Shown: in pieces, positions 45,151 through 53,948 of the stretch
Layout of the letters: every line of letters begins with the position of its first letter
Position numbering within the stretch: the stretch's first letter is position 1
Source of the DNA: Caldimonas mangrovi
GTDB lineage: Bacteria; Pseudomonadota; Gammaproteobacteria; Burkholderiales; Burkholderiaceae_C
NCBI RefSeq assembly: GCF_023721835.1
Contig: NZ_JAMKFE010000004.1
Coordinates: forward strand, 62,001-126,000
DNA length: 64,000 nt
Direction of reading: 5' to 3'
Translations under genes and position numbers: made by a program
The notes under the pieces: generated by a model
Database searches by the model: none
Told to the model about the DNA's origin: nothing
The model's input: only the letters and a program-made list of their open reading frames with translations

Positions 45151-46184
45151 GGCTGGGCCTCCAGCAGTCCCAGCGCCTGGGCGTACACGGCGTCGACGCT
45201 GTGCAGCCGCATGCAATCGAAGCGGTCGTCGCAGGTCGGATGCCGGTGGCAGGGCGAGCAGTCGAGTCGTTCGTACATGATGCGCGTCGTGGGCGTGCGT
45301 GCGTCGAGGTAGGGCCGGGTCGAACCGAACAGCGCGACGGTCGGTACCTTCAGCGCAGTGCCCATGTGGGTCAGCCCGGTGTCCACACCGATCAGCACGC
45401 TGCAGCGCGCGATGGCGGCGGCCGTTTCGTCGAGCTTCAAGGCGCCGGCGAGGTTCACGGCGCCTGGCGCAGCCGCCGTGATGCGTGCAGCCGCCTCGGC
45501 GTCCGACGGGCCGCCGAGCAGCACCGGCACCAGGCCGGCCTGCTTCAGCCGTAGCGCCAGCGCGGCCCAGCGGTCTTCGAACCAGTGTTTTTGCGGCCGT
45601 GTCGTGAAGGGGCACAGCGCAGCAAACCGGCCCACGGCGCCGGCTGCCTGCAGCCTGCCGGCGGCCGTGTCCCGCGCCGCTGCGCCGAGCGCAAGGTCGA
45701 GCTGGAACGACGAAGCGGGTGCTCCCAGGTATTTCGCGAGGAAACGGTATTCGTTGCCGATCGGCTTGGTGGGATTGGGCGGCGGCACCGCCCGTTCGGT
45801 CATCAGCCGGTGGCTGCCTTCATGCCCGATCAGGCTGATGCGACGCGGTGCGCCCGTCAGCCGAGCCCACACCGCGCTCTTCAACAGCCCTTGTGCGTCG
45901 ATGACGAGGTCGAACCGGCGCGACTTGAGCTCGCGCCGGAAGTCGCGCGCGCGGCGCCACAACTCGGGCAGGCGTCGCTGGCGCCACAAGGCCTGCCATT
46001 CGCCGCGCGGCCATACGATGACTTCGTCGAGGCGAGGGTTGTGCCGCAGCAGCGGTGCGGCCGCCGGCTCCACCAGCCAGGCCAGGTGCGCTTGCGGGTG
46101 CAGCTGCCGCAGCGCCGGGATCAGGCCGGAGGCCATGACGACGTCGCCCAGCGCCGACAGCCGGATGACAAGGATGCGATTCAT
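45147..46184 (-). CDS. Glycosyltransferase family 9 (heptosyltransferase-like)
   Basis: The 345-residue protein has the GT9 signature: ILVIRLSALGDVVMASGLIPAL at the N-terminus, FDLVIDAQGLLKSA, LCPFTTRPQKHWFEDRWA, and the ADP-heptose-site region LIGVDTGLTHMGTALKVPTVALFG. GT9 enzymes add heptose to the lipopolysaccharide inner core from ADP-heptose. Its neighbour hldA makes the heptose precursor, which fits. Whether it is WaaC, WaaF or WaaQ cannot be told. Both ends overlap neighbours as ATGA. Confidence 0.88.
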   Translation of the reverse strand: MNRILVIRLSALGDVVMASGLIPALRQLHPQAHLAWLVEPAAAPLLRHNPRLDEVIVWPRGEWQALWRQRRLPELWRRARDFRRELKSRRFDLVIDAQGLLKSAVWARLTGAPRRISLIGHEGSHRLMTERAVPPPNPTKPIGNEYRFLAKYLGAPASSFQLDLALGAAARDTAAGRLQAAGAVGRFAALCPFTTRPQKHWFEDRWAALALRLKQAGLVPVLLGGPSDAEAAARITAAAPGAVNLAGALKLDETAAAIARCSVLIGVDTGLTHMGTALKVPTVALFGSTRPYLDARTPTTRIMYERLDCSPCHRHPTCDDRFDCMRLHSVDAVYAQALGLLEAQP

Positions 46185-47269
46185 CGGCCCGACCGGCGTT
46201 CGGCGGCCAGCCGTTCGTACAAGGCCAGGTAGGCGTTCACGACGGCGCTCTCGTGGTGTTCGGCCTGCACCGTGCGGTGGCCGGCATCGGCCAGGCGCCG
46301 GCGCTCTGCGGACGGCAGCGCCAGCATCGCGCTCAGGGCTTGCGCCAGGCCCGCCGGGTCCGACAGCGGTGCCAGCAGCCCGTTGACGCCTTCGTCGACC
46401 AGCTCGGTGGCACCCTCGTTGCGCGTGCTGAGCACCGGCAGGCGGTGCTGCCAGGCTTCCAGGATGACGTTGCCGAGCGGCTCGTGGCGCGACGGGCAGA
46501 CGAACAGGTCGGCCAGCGCGTAGAACGGCGTCGGGTCGTTCTGCCAGCCGGCCCAGCGCACCCGCTCGCGCAAGCCCAGCTCGCCGCTCAACGACTCCAG
46601 CGCCTGCCGGTCCGGACCGTCGCCCGCGATCACCAGGACGGCGGGCGGTCCGGCCGCATCGGCCGGCGTGGCGGCCCACGCGCGCAGCAGGTCGGCGAAG
46701 CCCTTCTTCTCGATCAGCCGGCCGAGCGCGAAGACGACCAATGCCTCGTCGGACAGGCCGAGCTGTTGCCGCAGCGCCCGGCGTTCATCGGCGCTCACGT
46801 CGCGCGGCTGCGGCACGAAGTTGCCGATGTGGAAGATGCGTTCCGACGGCAGGCCCTGTGCTTTCAGGTAGTCGCAGATGGCCTGCGTGTTGCCGACCCA
46901 GGCGTGGGCGTGTTCGTAGTAGCCGCGGATCTTGTAGAAGCCGCCCAGACGTGCCACGTGCAGCGCGGGGCTGTGGCGCGGCAGGCGCGTCAGGCGTGTG
47001 GCACGGCCCATGTAGGTCTGCACGACGTCCGGCCGGCGCTCGGCGATCAGCCGCGTCAGACGCCAGCGCGAATACAGGTCCCACTTGGCGGCCAGCGGCA
47101 GGTGCAGCTGCTCGACCTCGGGCCGCATTTCGCGCGCAACCGGGCTGCCCGGCCGGGTGACGGCGAGTGTCGGGTGACCGGCGCGCGTCAGCGCCTCGAC
47201 CAGCCGGATGAAAAAGCGGTCGGCGCCGCCCAGCTCGCGGCTGCCGAGCACGTGGATGGACGTCACCAT
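46181..47269 (-). CDS. Glycosyltransferase family 4
   Basis: The 362-residue GT-B protein has SIHVLGSRELGGADRFFIRLVEAL, DVVQTYMGRATRL, VVFALGRLIEKKGFADLLRAW and the donor motif CPSRHEPLGNVILEAWQHRLPVLST. It likely acts in lipopolysaccharide core or related glycan assembly. I start at ATG 47269, five bases after the hldA stop, since the extra eleven codons upstream overlap that gene. It is followed by the GT9 gene with an ATGA overlap. Confidence 0.87.
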   Translation of the reverse strand: MVTSIHVLGSRELGGADRFFIRLVEALTRAGHPTLAVTRPGSPVAREMRPEVEQLHLPLAAKWDLYSRWRLTRLIAERRPDVVQTYMGRATRLTRLPRHSPALHVARLGGFYKIRGYYEHAHAWVGNTQAICDYLKAQGLPSERIFHIGNFVPQPRDVSADERRALRQQLGLSDEALVVFALGRLIEKKGFADLLRAWAATPADAAGPPAVLVIAGDGPDRQALESLSGELGLRERVRWAGWQNDPTPFYALADLFVCPSRHEPLGNVILEAWQHRLPVLSTRNEGATELVDEGVNGLLAPLSDPAGLAQALSAMLALPSAERRRLADAGHRTVQAEHHESAVVNAYLALYERLAAERRSGR

Positions 47270-47273
47270 CGGT

Positions 47274-48242
47274 TCAGGCTCGGCCCGCCGACGACGCGGC
47301 ATCGGCCTCGCGGGCGGCCTGCGCCAGTTCGGCGAGTGTCACGGCGGCCGTGCCGACCTTGCCGACGGCCACCGCTGCACCCAGGTTGGCCAGCTCCGCT
47401 GCTGCCTGCCACCCGAGCCCCGCGGCGATGCAGGCGGCCAGCACGGCGATCACGGTGTCGCCCGCGCCCGTCACGTCGTAGACCTCGCGTGCGCGGGCGG
47501 GAATGTGGTGCGCCGCGGATGCGCCGCGCTCGAGCAAGGTCATGCCTTCTTCGCCGCGCGTGATCAGCAGCGCCTGCCATTCCATCTGCTCGAGCAGAGC
47601 CTGGCCCTTGTCCACCAGTTCCCGCTCGGTGCGGCAGACGCCGGCCGCGCGTTCGAATTCATGGCGGTTCGGTGTGATGGCGGTCGCGCCGCGGTAGACG
47701 GCGAAGTCCGCCTGCTTCGGGTCGACCAGGACCGGCCGGCCGGCGCGGCGGCAGCATGCGATCAGCGCCGGCACGTTGAACAGCGCACCCTTGCCGTAGT
47801 CGGACAGCACCACCGCGTCCATGCCGCCGAGCAGGGGCTCGAAGCGCTGTACCGGCAGGCTGGCCGAGGCGTCGGGCGTGTCCTCGAAGTCGAGCCGGAT
47901 CATTTGCTGGTGATGGCTCAGCACACGCAGCTTGACGATGGTGGGGCGCGAGGCGTCTTCCTCGAAGCGGCACTGCACGCCGGCGTGGTCGAGCAGCTGC
48001 GCGAGCGTGCGCGCCCCGTCGTCGGCGCCGACGCGGCCCATCAGTTCGACCGAGGCGCCCAGTGCACGCAGGCCCAGCGCCACGTTGGCGGCGCCGCCGG
48101 CGCGATGCTCGACATGGCGGATGTTGACCACCGGGACGGGCGCTTCCGGCGAGATGCGGGTCGTGCTGCCGGTCCAGTAACGGTCGAGCATCACGTCGCC
48201 GGCGACCAGCAGGCGGAGCGTCGAGTAGTCGGGGATGCGCAT
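47274..48242 (-). CDS. hldA: D-glycero-beta-D-manno-heptose-7-phosphate kinase
   Basis: The 322-residue PfkB/ribokinase-family enzyme phosphorylates heptose 7-phosphate at O-1 in ADP-heptose synthesis for the lipopolysaccharide inner core. Visible are VAGDVMLDRYWTGSTTRISPEAPVP, HRAGGAANVALGLRALG, YGKGALFN and the catalytic DVTGAGDTVIA. The product has only the kinase half of the fused E. coli HldE (477 residues), so the adenylyltransferase should be a separate gene outside this window. It begins 7 bases after msbA. Confidence 0.92.
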   Translation of the reverse strand: MRIPDYSTLRLLVAGDVMLDRYWTGSTTRISPEAPVPVVNIRHVEHRAGGAANVALGLRALGASVELMGRVGADDGARTLAQLLDHAGVQCRFEEDASRPTIVKLRVLSHHQQMIRLDFEDTPDASASLPVQRFEPLLGGMDAVVLSDYGKGALFNVPALIACCRRAGRPVLVDPKQADFAVYRGATAITPNRHEFERAAGVCRTERELVDKGQALLEQMEWQALLITRGEEGMTLLERGASAAHHIPARAREVYDVTGAGDTVIAVLAACIAAGLGWQAAAELANLGAAVAVGKVGTAAVTLAELAQAAREADAASSAGRA

Positions 48243-48249
48243 GGGGTGG

Positions 48250-49995
48250 TCATTCCACGTTGGAGAACTGCAGCCGGTGCAGCCGTGCATAGATGCCGCC
48301 CTGTTGAAGCAGTGTCTGGTGCGTGCCGGCCTCGGCAATTCTGCCTTGGTCCAGCACGACGATGCGGTCGGCATTGACGATGGTCGACAGCCGGTGGGCG
48401 ATGATGATGGTCGTACGGCCCCGCTTCAGATTGTCGATCGCAGCCTGCACGGCGCGTTCCGATTCGGTGTCCAGCGCCGAAGTGGCTTCGTCGAGCAGCA
48501 GGATCGGCGCATCCTTCAGCAGCGCCCGAGCGATGGAGATGCGCTGGCGCTGGCCGCCCGACAGCCTGGCGCCGTTCTCGCCGATCTGCGTGCGCAGGCC
48601 TTGCGGCAGCGCGCGGATGAAATCCATCGCATGCGCCGCCTCGGCCGCCCGGATGATGTCCGCTTCGTCGACGTCGCCATGGCCACCGTACGCGATGTTG
48701 GCGGCCACCGTGTCGTTGAACAGCACCACATGCTGCGTCACCAGCGCCAGGTGGGTGCGCAGGTTCGCCAGCTTCAGTTCCCGCGTGTCGACGCCGTCGA
48801 GCAGGATGGTCCCCGTCGTCGGCGGGTAGAAGCGGGGAATCAGCGAGACCAGGGTCGATTTGCCGCTGCCCGAGGCGCCGACCAGTGCGACGGTTTCCCC
48901 GGGCCGGATGTCGAGGTCGACGCTGCTCAGCGCGTCGCGCTCGGTCGACGGGTAGCGGAAGCCGACATCGACGAACTGGAGCCGCCCGTCGACGTGTTCC
49001 AGTTCGCGCGTGCCGTCATCGGGCTCGCTCGGGGCGTCGAGCACCTCGAACACGCTGCTGGCTGCGGCCAGCCCGCGCTGCAGCGGCTCGTTGACGTTCG
49101 ACAGACGCTTCAACGGCGCCAGCAGCAGCGCCATCGCACCGAAGAACGAGACGAAGCCGCCGACCGTCAACGCATTGCTTTGTGACTGCAGCGCGGCGTA
49201 GTAGATGATCGCCGCGAGTGCCAGCACGGCGATGCCCTGCACGATCGGGCCGTTGGCGGCCGACGTCGCGGCGACCTTCATCGCGTAGCGCCTCAGGCCG
49301 CCTGCCACGTCGGAAAAGCGCCGCGATTCATAGGCCTCGCCGCCGAAGATCTTGATCTCCCGGTGGCCGCCGATCACCTCCTTGATGACGTGGTTCATGT
49401 TGCCCATGCTCGTCTGCTGCGCGCCGCTCAAGCGCCGCAGCCGCCGGCTCACCGAACGAATCACCAAGGCAATGACCGGCAGCACCGTGAAGAAGAGCAG
49501 GGAAAGCCGCCAGTTCAGATACAGCATGTAGCCGAGCAGCCCCATCACCGTCAGGCTGTCTTTGACGATCGTGATGAGCGCGCTGGTGATGATGGGGCTG
49601 ATCTGCTGCGCGTTGTGGGACAGCTTCGACATCACCCGGGCGCTCGGTTCGTTGTCGTAGTAGCTGGTCGGCAGTTGCAGCAGCTTGTCGAACAGCGCGC
49701 GACGCAGGTCGAGCACCACACCGGTGGCGACCTTGTTCAGCGCGGTCGTGTGCACGAAGTCCGAGGCCCCGCGCACGAGAAACAGCACCACGATGGCCAC
49801 CGGCGTCAGGTGAATCACACGCGGGTCCTTGTCCACGAAGCTGCCGTCGAGCATGACCTTCAACAACGCGGGCAGTGCGGTTTCCGTGGCGGCATACAGC
49901 ACCATCGCTGCGATGCCGAGCGCGAAGGTGCGCCAATAGGGCCGCGAGCGGGCCAGGACGCGCTTGTAGAGGTCGAATTGCTTGTCGTGGGTCAT
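48250..49995 (-). CDS. msbA: Lipid A export ABC transporter MsbA
   Basis: The 581-residue half-transporter flips lipid A-core from the inner to the outer leaflet of the inner membrane. The N-terminal membrane domain (about 1-320, six helices) is followed by an ATPase with Walker A VGASGSGKSTL, the signature LSGGQRQRISIARAL and Walker B ILLLDEATSALD. I start at ATG 49995, preceded by GGAAG, rather than at 50016. It is the first gene of the minus-strand glycan operon and is divergent from the acetyltransferase gene at 50076. Confidence 0.93.
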   Translation of the reverse strand: MTHDKQFDLYKRVLARSRPYWRTFALGIAAMVLYAATETALPALLKVMLDGSFVDKDPRVIHLTPVAIVVLFLVRGASDFVHTTALNKVATGVVLDLRRALFDKLLQLPTSYYDNEPSARVMSKLSHNAQQISPIITSALITIVKDSLTVMGLLGYMLYLNWRLSLLFFTVLPVIALVIRSVSRRLRRLSGAQQTSMGNMNHVIKEVIGGHREIKIFGGEAYESRRFSDVAGGLRRYAMKVAATSAANGPIVQGIAVLALAAIIYYAALQSQSNALTVGGFVSFFGAMALLLAPLKRLSNVNEPLQRGLAAASSVFEVLDAPSEPDDGTRELEHVDGRLQFVDVGFRYPSTERDALSSVDLDIRPGETVALVGASGSGKSTLVSLIPRFYPPTTGTILLDGVDTRELKLANLRTHLALVTQHVVLFNDTVAANIAYGGHGDVDEADIIRAAEAAHAMDFIRALPQGLRTQIGENGARLSGGQRQRISIARALLKDAPILLLDEATSALDTESERAVQAAIDNLKRGRTTIIIAHRLSTIVNADRIVVLDQGRIAEAGTHQTLLQQGGIYARLHRLQFSNVE

Positions 49996-50075
49996 CACCA
50001 CTTCCGTGGAAACCAAGAGCGCGATTTTCCACGCTTCGGCCGCGGCCGGCCGGACACCCTTCCATAATGCCGCGC

Positions 50076-50570
50076 ATGAGCTTGCATATCCGTCCCGCCG
50101 ACCCGACCGACGTACCCGCCCTGGTCGGCCTCATCACCGCCCTGGCCGAGTACGAAAAGCTGACTCATCTGCTGCAGATCACGCCCGAGAAGCTGCAAGC
50201 GCAGTTGTTCGGCGCCCGTCCGCCCGCCGAGGCGGTGGTGGCTGAACTCGGCGAGGGCGCCGACCGGTGCGCGGTCGGGTTTGCGCTGTTCTTCACCAAC
50301 TTCTCGACCTTCCTGTGCAAGCCGGGGCTGTACCTGGAAGACCTGTTCGTGCTGCCGGCGCACCGCGGCGCCGGCGTCGGCAAGCTCCTGCTGAAACACC
50401 TGGCGGCCCTGGCCGTCGAGCGCGGCTGCGGGCGTTTCGAATGGAGCGTGCTGGACTGGAACGAACCGGCGATCCGCTTCTACGAGGCGATGGGCGCCAC
50501 CGTGATGCCGGATTGGCGCCTCTGCCGGGTGACCGACGACGCGCTGCTGCATCTGGCGCGTCGGGGCTGA
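50076..50570 (+). CDS. GNAT acetyltransferase, diamine-acetyltransferase-like
   Basis: The 164-residue GNAT enzyme has IRPADPTDVPALVGLI, LYLEDLFVLPAHRGAGVGKLLLKHLA (acetyl-CoA loop RGAGVG) and RFEWSVLDWNEPAIRFYEAMGA. This set resembles the spermidine/spermine and thialysine N-acetyltransferases, so a small amine is the likely substrate. An ATG nine bases earlier (50067) is an alternative start. It is divergent from msbA with an 80-base gap. Confidence 0.85.
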   Translation: MSLHIRPADPTDVPALVGLITALAEYEKLTHLLQITPEKLQAQLFGARPPAEAVVAELGEGADRCAVGFALFFTNFSTFLCKPGLYLEDLFVLPAHRGAGVGKLLLKHLAALAVERGCGRFEWSVLDWNEPAIRFYEAMGATVMPDWRLCRVTDDALLHLARRG

Positions 50571-50678
50571 ACCGGCGGCGTGGCATGCTGCCCGCCCGGC
50601 GTTGCGGCGCGCCTCCCCTGCAAGCCCTGATAGTCCGCCGGGTGACGGCTCGCTAAGCTGCGCCCTCAGGAGACAGCG

Positions 50679-52442
50679 ATGGTCCAGGACAACAACGATC
50701 TCTACGACGCGCTTTACCGCGACTTCCGCTGGCAGGTCCCGCCGGTCCTCAACATCGGCGAGCTGTGCTGCTCGCGATGGGCTCGCGAGGCGCCCGAACG
50801 GGTCGCGATCCTGTACGAGCACGAAGACGGCCATCGGACGCAGCTGACCTATGGCGAACTGCAGGCACGGGCGAACCGTCTGTCGCATGCGCTGGAGCGC
50901 CTGGGCGTGGGGCCCGGCGACCGGATCGCGATCGTCATGCCGCAGCGTCTCGAGACGGCGATTGCGCACATCGCCGCCTACCAACTGGGCGCCGTGGCCA
51001 TGCCGCTGTCGATGCTGTTCGGGCCCGACGCGCTCGAATACCGGCTGCAGGACAGCGAGGCCCGCGTCGCGATCGCTGACGAGTCGTCGATCGAGAACCT
51101 GTGCGCGGCCCGCACGGGCTGCCCGGCGCTGCAGCACGTGATCGCCGCCGGCGCTGCCACCGGCCGCGGCGACATGGACTGGGACGCCATGCTGGTGCGC
51201 GAAACCTCGGTCTACGTCGGCCGCGCCACCAAGGCCGATGACCCGGCCGTGCTGATCTACACCAGCGGCACCACCGGCCCGCCGAAGGGCGCGCTGATCC
51301 CCCACCGCGCGCTGATCGGCAATCTGCCCGGCTTCACCGCCAGCCAGAACTGGTTCGGCTTTCCGCCCCCGTCATCCGGCCCCCTTCCCTCGGGGAAGGG
51401 GGAGCGGGGGATGGGGGGCGTCAACGAGGGGCCCCCGGCCCAGTCTGCCGGCGACCAGATCTTCTGGTCGCCGGCAGACTGGGCCTGGACGGGCGGCCTC
51501 ATGGACGCCTTGCTGCCCACGCTGTACTTCGGCCGCACCATCGTCGCCTACCAGGGCCGCTTCAGCGCCGAAAAAGCCTACGAGCTGATGCAGCGCTACC
51601 GCGTCACGCACACCTTTTTGTTCCCGACGGCGCTGAAGGCGATGATGAAGGCGGTGCCCGAGCCGCGCCGGCAGTACGACCTGGCGCTGCAGGCGATCAT
51701 GAGCGCCGGCGAGGCGGTCGGCGACGCGGTGTTCGCGTACGGCCAGCAGCAACTCGGCATCACGATCAACGAGATGTTCGGGCAGACCGAGATGAACTAC
51801 ATCGTCGGCAACGGCAGCGCCTGCTGGCCCGCTCGGCCCGGCAGCATGGGCCGGCCCTATCCGGGTCATCGCGTCGCGGTGATCGATGATCAGGGGCATC
51901 CATGCCCGCCCGGCACGCCGGGGGACGTGGCCGTACACCGCTGCGACATCCACGGCGACCCCGACCCGGTGTTTTTCCTCGGCTATTGGCGCAACGACGG
52001 CGCCACGCGTGCCAAGTTCACCGGCGATCCCGACAATTCCTGGTGCCGCACCGGCGACACCGCGGTGATGGACGAGGATGGCTACCTCTGGTACCAGGGC
52101 CGCAGCGACGACGTGTTCAAGGCCGCGGGCTACCGCATCGGGCCGAGCGAGATCGAGAACTGCCTGGTCAAGCATCCGGCGGTGGCCAATGCGGCGGTCG
52201 TGCCCAAGCCCGACGCCGAGCGTGGCGCGGTCGTGAAGGCCTATGTGGTGCTCGCTTGCGGCCACGCCGGCGACGATGCGTTGGTGCACGCCCTGCAGCA
52301 GCATGTCAAGGGCAAGCTCGCCCCGTACGAGTATCCGAAGGAGATCGAGTTCATCGACGCGTTGCCGATGACGACCACCGGCAAGGTGCAGCGCCGGGTG
52401 CTCAGGCTGCGCGAGGAAGAACGGGCGGCAGCGAAGCGCTGA
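50679..52442 (+). CDS. AMP-dependent acyl-CoA synthetase with in-frame palindromic insertion
   Basis: The 587-residue adenylate-forming ligase activates a carboxylic acid to its CoA ester. The core motifs are intact: IYTSGTTGPPKGALIPHRAL, NEMFGQTEMNYIVGN, YLWYQGRSDDVFKAAGYRIGPSEIE and TTGKVQRRVLR. The sequence is closest to acetyl- or medium-chain acyl-CoA synthetases. About 30 residues at 229-258 (PPPSSGPLPSGKGERGMGG, then GPPAQSAG) have no counterpart in family members as I recall them. They come from a G/C-run repeat plus an inverted copy of the adjoining codons, and the frame is kept. A near-AGGAG sequence precedes the ATG. Confidence 0.9.
   Translation: MVQDNNDLYDALYRDFRWQVPPVLNIGELCCSRWAREAPERVAILYEHEDGHRTQLTYGELQARANRLSHALERLGVGPGDRIAIVMPQRLETAIAHIAAYQLGAVAMPLSMLFGPDALEYRLQDSEARVAIADESSIENLCAARTGCPALQHVIAAGAATGRGDMDWDAMLVRETSVYVGRATKADDPAVLIYTSGTTGPPKGALIPHRALIGNLPGFTASQNWFGFPPPSSGPLPSGKGERGMGGVNEGPPAQSAGDQIFWSPADWAWTGGLMDALLPTLYFGRTIVAYQGRFSAEKAYELMQRYRVTHTFLFPTALKAMMKAVPEPRRQYDLALQAIMSAGEAVGDAVFAYGQQQLGITINEMFGQTEMNYIVGNGSACWPARPGSMGRPYPGHRVAVIDDQGHPCPPGTPGDVAVHRCDIHGDPDPVFFLGYWRNDGATRAKFTGDPDNSWCRTGDTAVMDEDGYLWYQGRSDDVFKAAGYRIGPSEIENCLVKHPAVANAAVVPKPDAERGAVVKAYVVLACGHAGDDALVHALQQHVKGKLAPYEYPKEIEFIDALPMTTTGKVQRRVLRLREEERAAAKR
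51380..51485. repeat. Palindromic element inserted in the acyl-CoA synthetase gene
   Basis: Two inverted repeats lie side by side within the coding sequence. The first is CCCCCTTCCC/GGGAAGGGGG around TCG (51380-51402). The second has perfect 23-base arms at 51437-51459 and 51463-51485 around the triplet TCT. Its right arm encodes the conserved WSPADWA of the ligase, so the left arm is an inverted copy of native sequence. The first repeat and the G-rich stretch after it look like a dispersed REP-type element. Confidence 0.85.
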
Positions 52443-52504
52443 GGTTGGTCGCGCTCCGAGGCACACCGCCATGGCGGCGAGCCGAGCGGCGCTGCATCGG
52501 TGCG

Positions 52505-53143
52505 TCAATCGTCTTCGCAAGAGCGCACCCCATGGGGGATGGGCTGCATCGTCGCATCGAACGGATGCAGATCGTTCGCGCGTGCCGGTCGCACTTCCCA
52601 GCAACGCGTGCCTTCGCGCACGACCCACCCTCGAGCCATGCGTTGTTCGGTGCGGTGCGTGGTCCCGGTGAGCCGGCGAGCCATGGCGTCGACCGGGGCG
52701 CTTCGAACGTTCGCGCGCGGATCCGCCATCGCCTGCCCGGCCGGCGACGGCGCCGCGGGGACGGGCGGGACACGGAGATCGAGCGACCAGGGCGCTGCCG
52801 CAGCGGGCGGTGCGGCCGAGGGTGGTGCGGGTGAGGGCGGCACCGTCGTGTCGTTCACCGTCGCCGTCGTCGCGGCTTGCGGCGGCGCCACCGCAATGCG
52901 TTCTCTCGCCCGGGTACGGGCGGGCCTCGAAGCGATCTTCGGTGGCCGTGCGGCGGCCGGCTCGGCGGGTGGCAGCCACCTCACTTCGAGAGGACGGGGT
53001 ATCGTCGTGCCCGGCTCGGGTGACGTCACCTTCCAGCCTGCCAGCCACAGCAGCAAGGCCAGGTGCACCAGCAGCGACAGCAGAAAGCCGGCGTGCAGCC
53101 ACGGGGGGCGGCCGAAACCCGGCCGCAGGACGGCGGTGTTCAA
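52505..53143 (-). CDS. TonB-like membrane-anchored proline-rich protein
   Basis: The 212-residue protein has a single N-terminal membrane helix (about 14-38, FLLSLLVHLALLLWLAGW). A long Pro/Ala-rich periplasmic linker (45-135) follows, then a short C-terminal domain with one Cys near the start (GTRCWEVRPA) and one near the end (SCEDD). The layout is like TonB or DUF-type energy transducers, but the usual TonB C-terminal motif is not clear. It starts with TTG right after the XRE gene stop, so it is likely translationally coupled. The coupling and TTG start make the exact N-terminus uncertain. Confidence 0.6.
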   Translation of the reverse strand: MNTAVLRPGFGRPPWLHAGFLLSLLVHLALLLWLAGWKVTSPEPGTTIPRPLEVRWLPPAEPAAARPPKIASRPARTRARERIAVAPPQAATTATVNDTTVPPSPAPPSAAPPAAAAPWSLDLRVPPVPAAPSPAGQAMADPRANVRSAPVDAMARRLTGTTHRTEQRMARGWVVREGTRCWEVRPARANDLHPFDATMQPIPHGVRSCEDD

Positions 53144-53147
53144 CCGG

Positions 53148-53369
53148 TCAGGCCCGCGAGCCGTCGTCGGGGCGATATTCCAGCAGGTCGCCGGGTTGGC
53201 ACTGCAGCACGTCGCAGATCGCTTCCAGCGTGTCGAAGCGCACGCCCCGCACCTTGCCGGACTTCAGTAGCGACACGTTCTGCTCGGTGATGCCGATGCG
53301 CTCGGCCAGCTCGCGCGAGCGCATCTTGCGCCTGGCGAGCATCAGATCGAGGTTGACGACGATGGGCAT
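53148..53369 (-). CDS. Small XRE-type transcriptional regulator (YozG-like)
   Basis: The 73-residue protein is a bare helix-turn-helix: MPIVVNLDLMLARRKMRSRELAERIGITEQNVSLLKSGKVRGVRFDTLE in segments, then ICDVLQCQPGDLLEY. This is the small Cro/C1 group regularly found next to DUF2975 membrane proteins. Its ATG overlaps the DUF2975 stop as TGATG. It probably represses its own operon through the palindrome at 53949-53967. Confidence 0.88.
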   Translation of the reverse strand: MPIVVNLDLMLARRKMRSRELAERIGITEQNVSLLKSGKVRGVRFDTLEAICDVLQCQPGDLLEYRPDDGSRA

Positions 53370-53917
53370 CAGACGAACTCCGCGTGTTCCTGTGCCAGGC
53401 GCGTCGCTTCGACCATCACCCACGCGACGGCGAGCAGCACCCCGCCGACCAGCAAAAAGGTGTAGTCGTGCCATGAAATGCCGATGGCCAGCACCTTCTG
53501 GCCGGGTGGGTTGTACAGCGTGAGCGCGAGCACGGTCAGCGTGCGCGACAGCGGCTGAGCGACAGCGACCGCGATCAATGCGAGTGCCATGCGGCGCAGG
53601 CGGCGGCAGGCACGCGCGCCGAACACTTCGCCGCGCGCGTACTCGCCGAACAGCTGCCAGACCTGCGCCAGCGCATAGATGCCGATCGCGCTCGGCGGCA
53701 GCATCGCCAGCGCGCCGAGCACCTGCACGACAGGATTGATCGTGATCGGGTGCTGCGCGAAGTGGCCATAACCGTTGGCGAGCAAGCGGATCCATTCGGG
53801 CGAGGCCCACAGCAGGAAGGGCGTGACGCCCAGCGTGGCGATGCCGAAGGCTGCAAGGCCGCGCATCCAGCGTGAAAGCCGGCGCACGCGCGCCAACGGG
53901 ACAGGAAGGGACGGCAT
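53369..53917 (-). CDS. DUF2975 family membrane protein
   Basis: The 182-residue inner-membrane protein has about four helices, with GIATLGVTPFLLWAS, VLGALAMLPPSAIGIYALAQVW and LLVGGVLLAVAWVMVEATRL easily seen. The family is of unknown function and is nearly always paired with the small XRE regulator found next. GGAG lies before ATG 53917; the frame extends 28 codons further, across the palindrome, which I reject as the start. Confidence 0.85.
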   Translation of the reverse strand: MPSLPVPLARVRRLSRWMRGLAAFGIATLGVTPFLLWASPEWIRLLANGYGHFAQHPITINPVVQVLGALAMLPPSAIGIYALAQVWQLFGEYARGEVFGARACRRLRRMALALIAVAVAQPLSRTLTVLALTLYNPPGQKVLAIGISWHDYTFLLVGGVLLAVAWVMVEATRLAQEHAEFV

Positions 53918-53948
53918 GGCGACTCCAATGGGGGGAAGGTGACAGTTA

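Noticed and set aside
51437..51485. Palindrome taken as an intrinsic terminator
   Set aside because: It lies inside an intact reading frame with conserved motifs on both sides and has no T run.
52466..52477. Palindrome CCGCCATGGCGG between two converging genes, as a terminator
   Set aside because: It is short, has no loop and no T run; chance is enough in this base composition.
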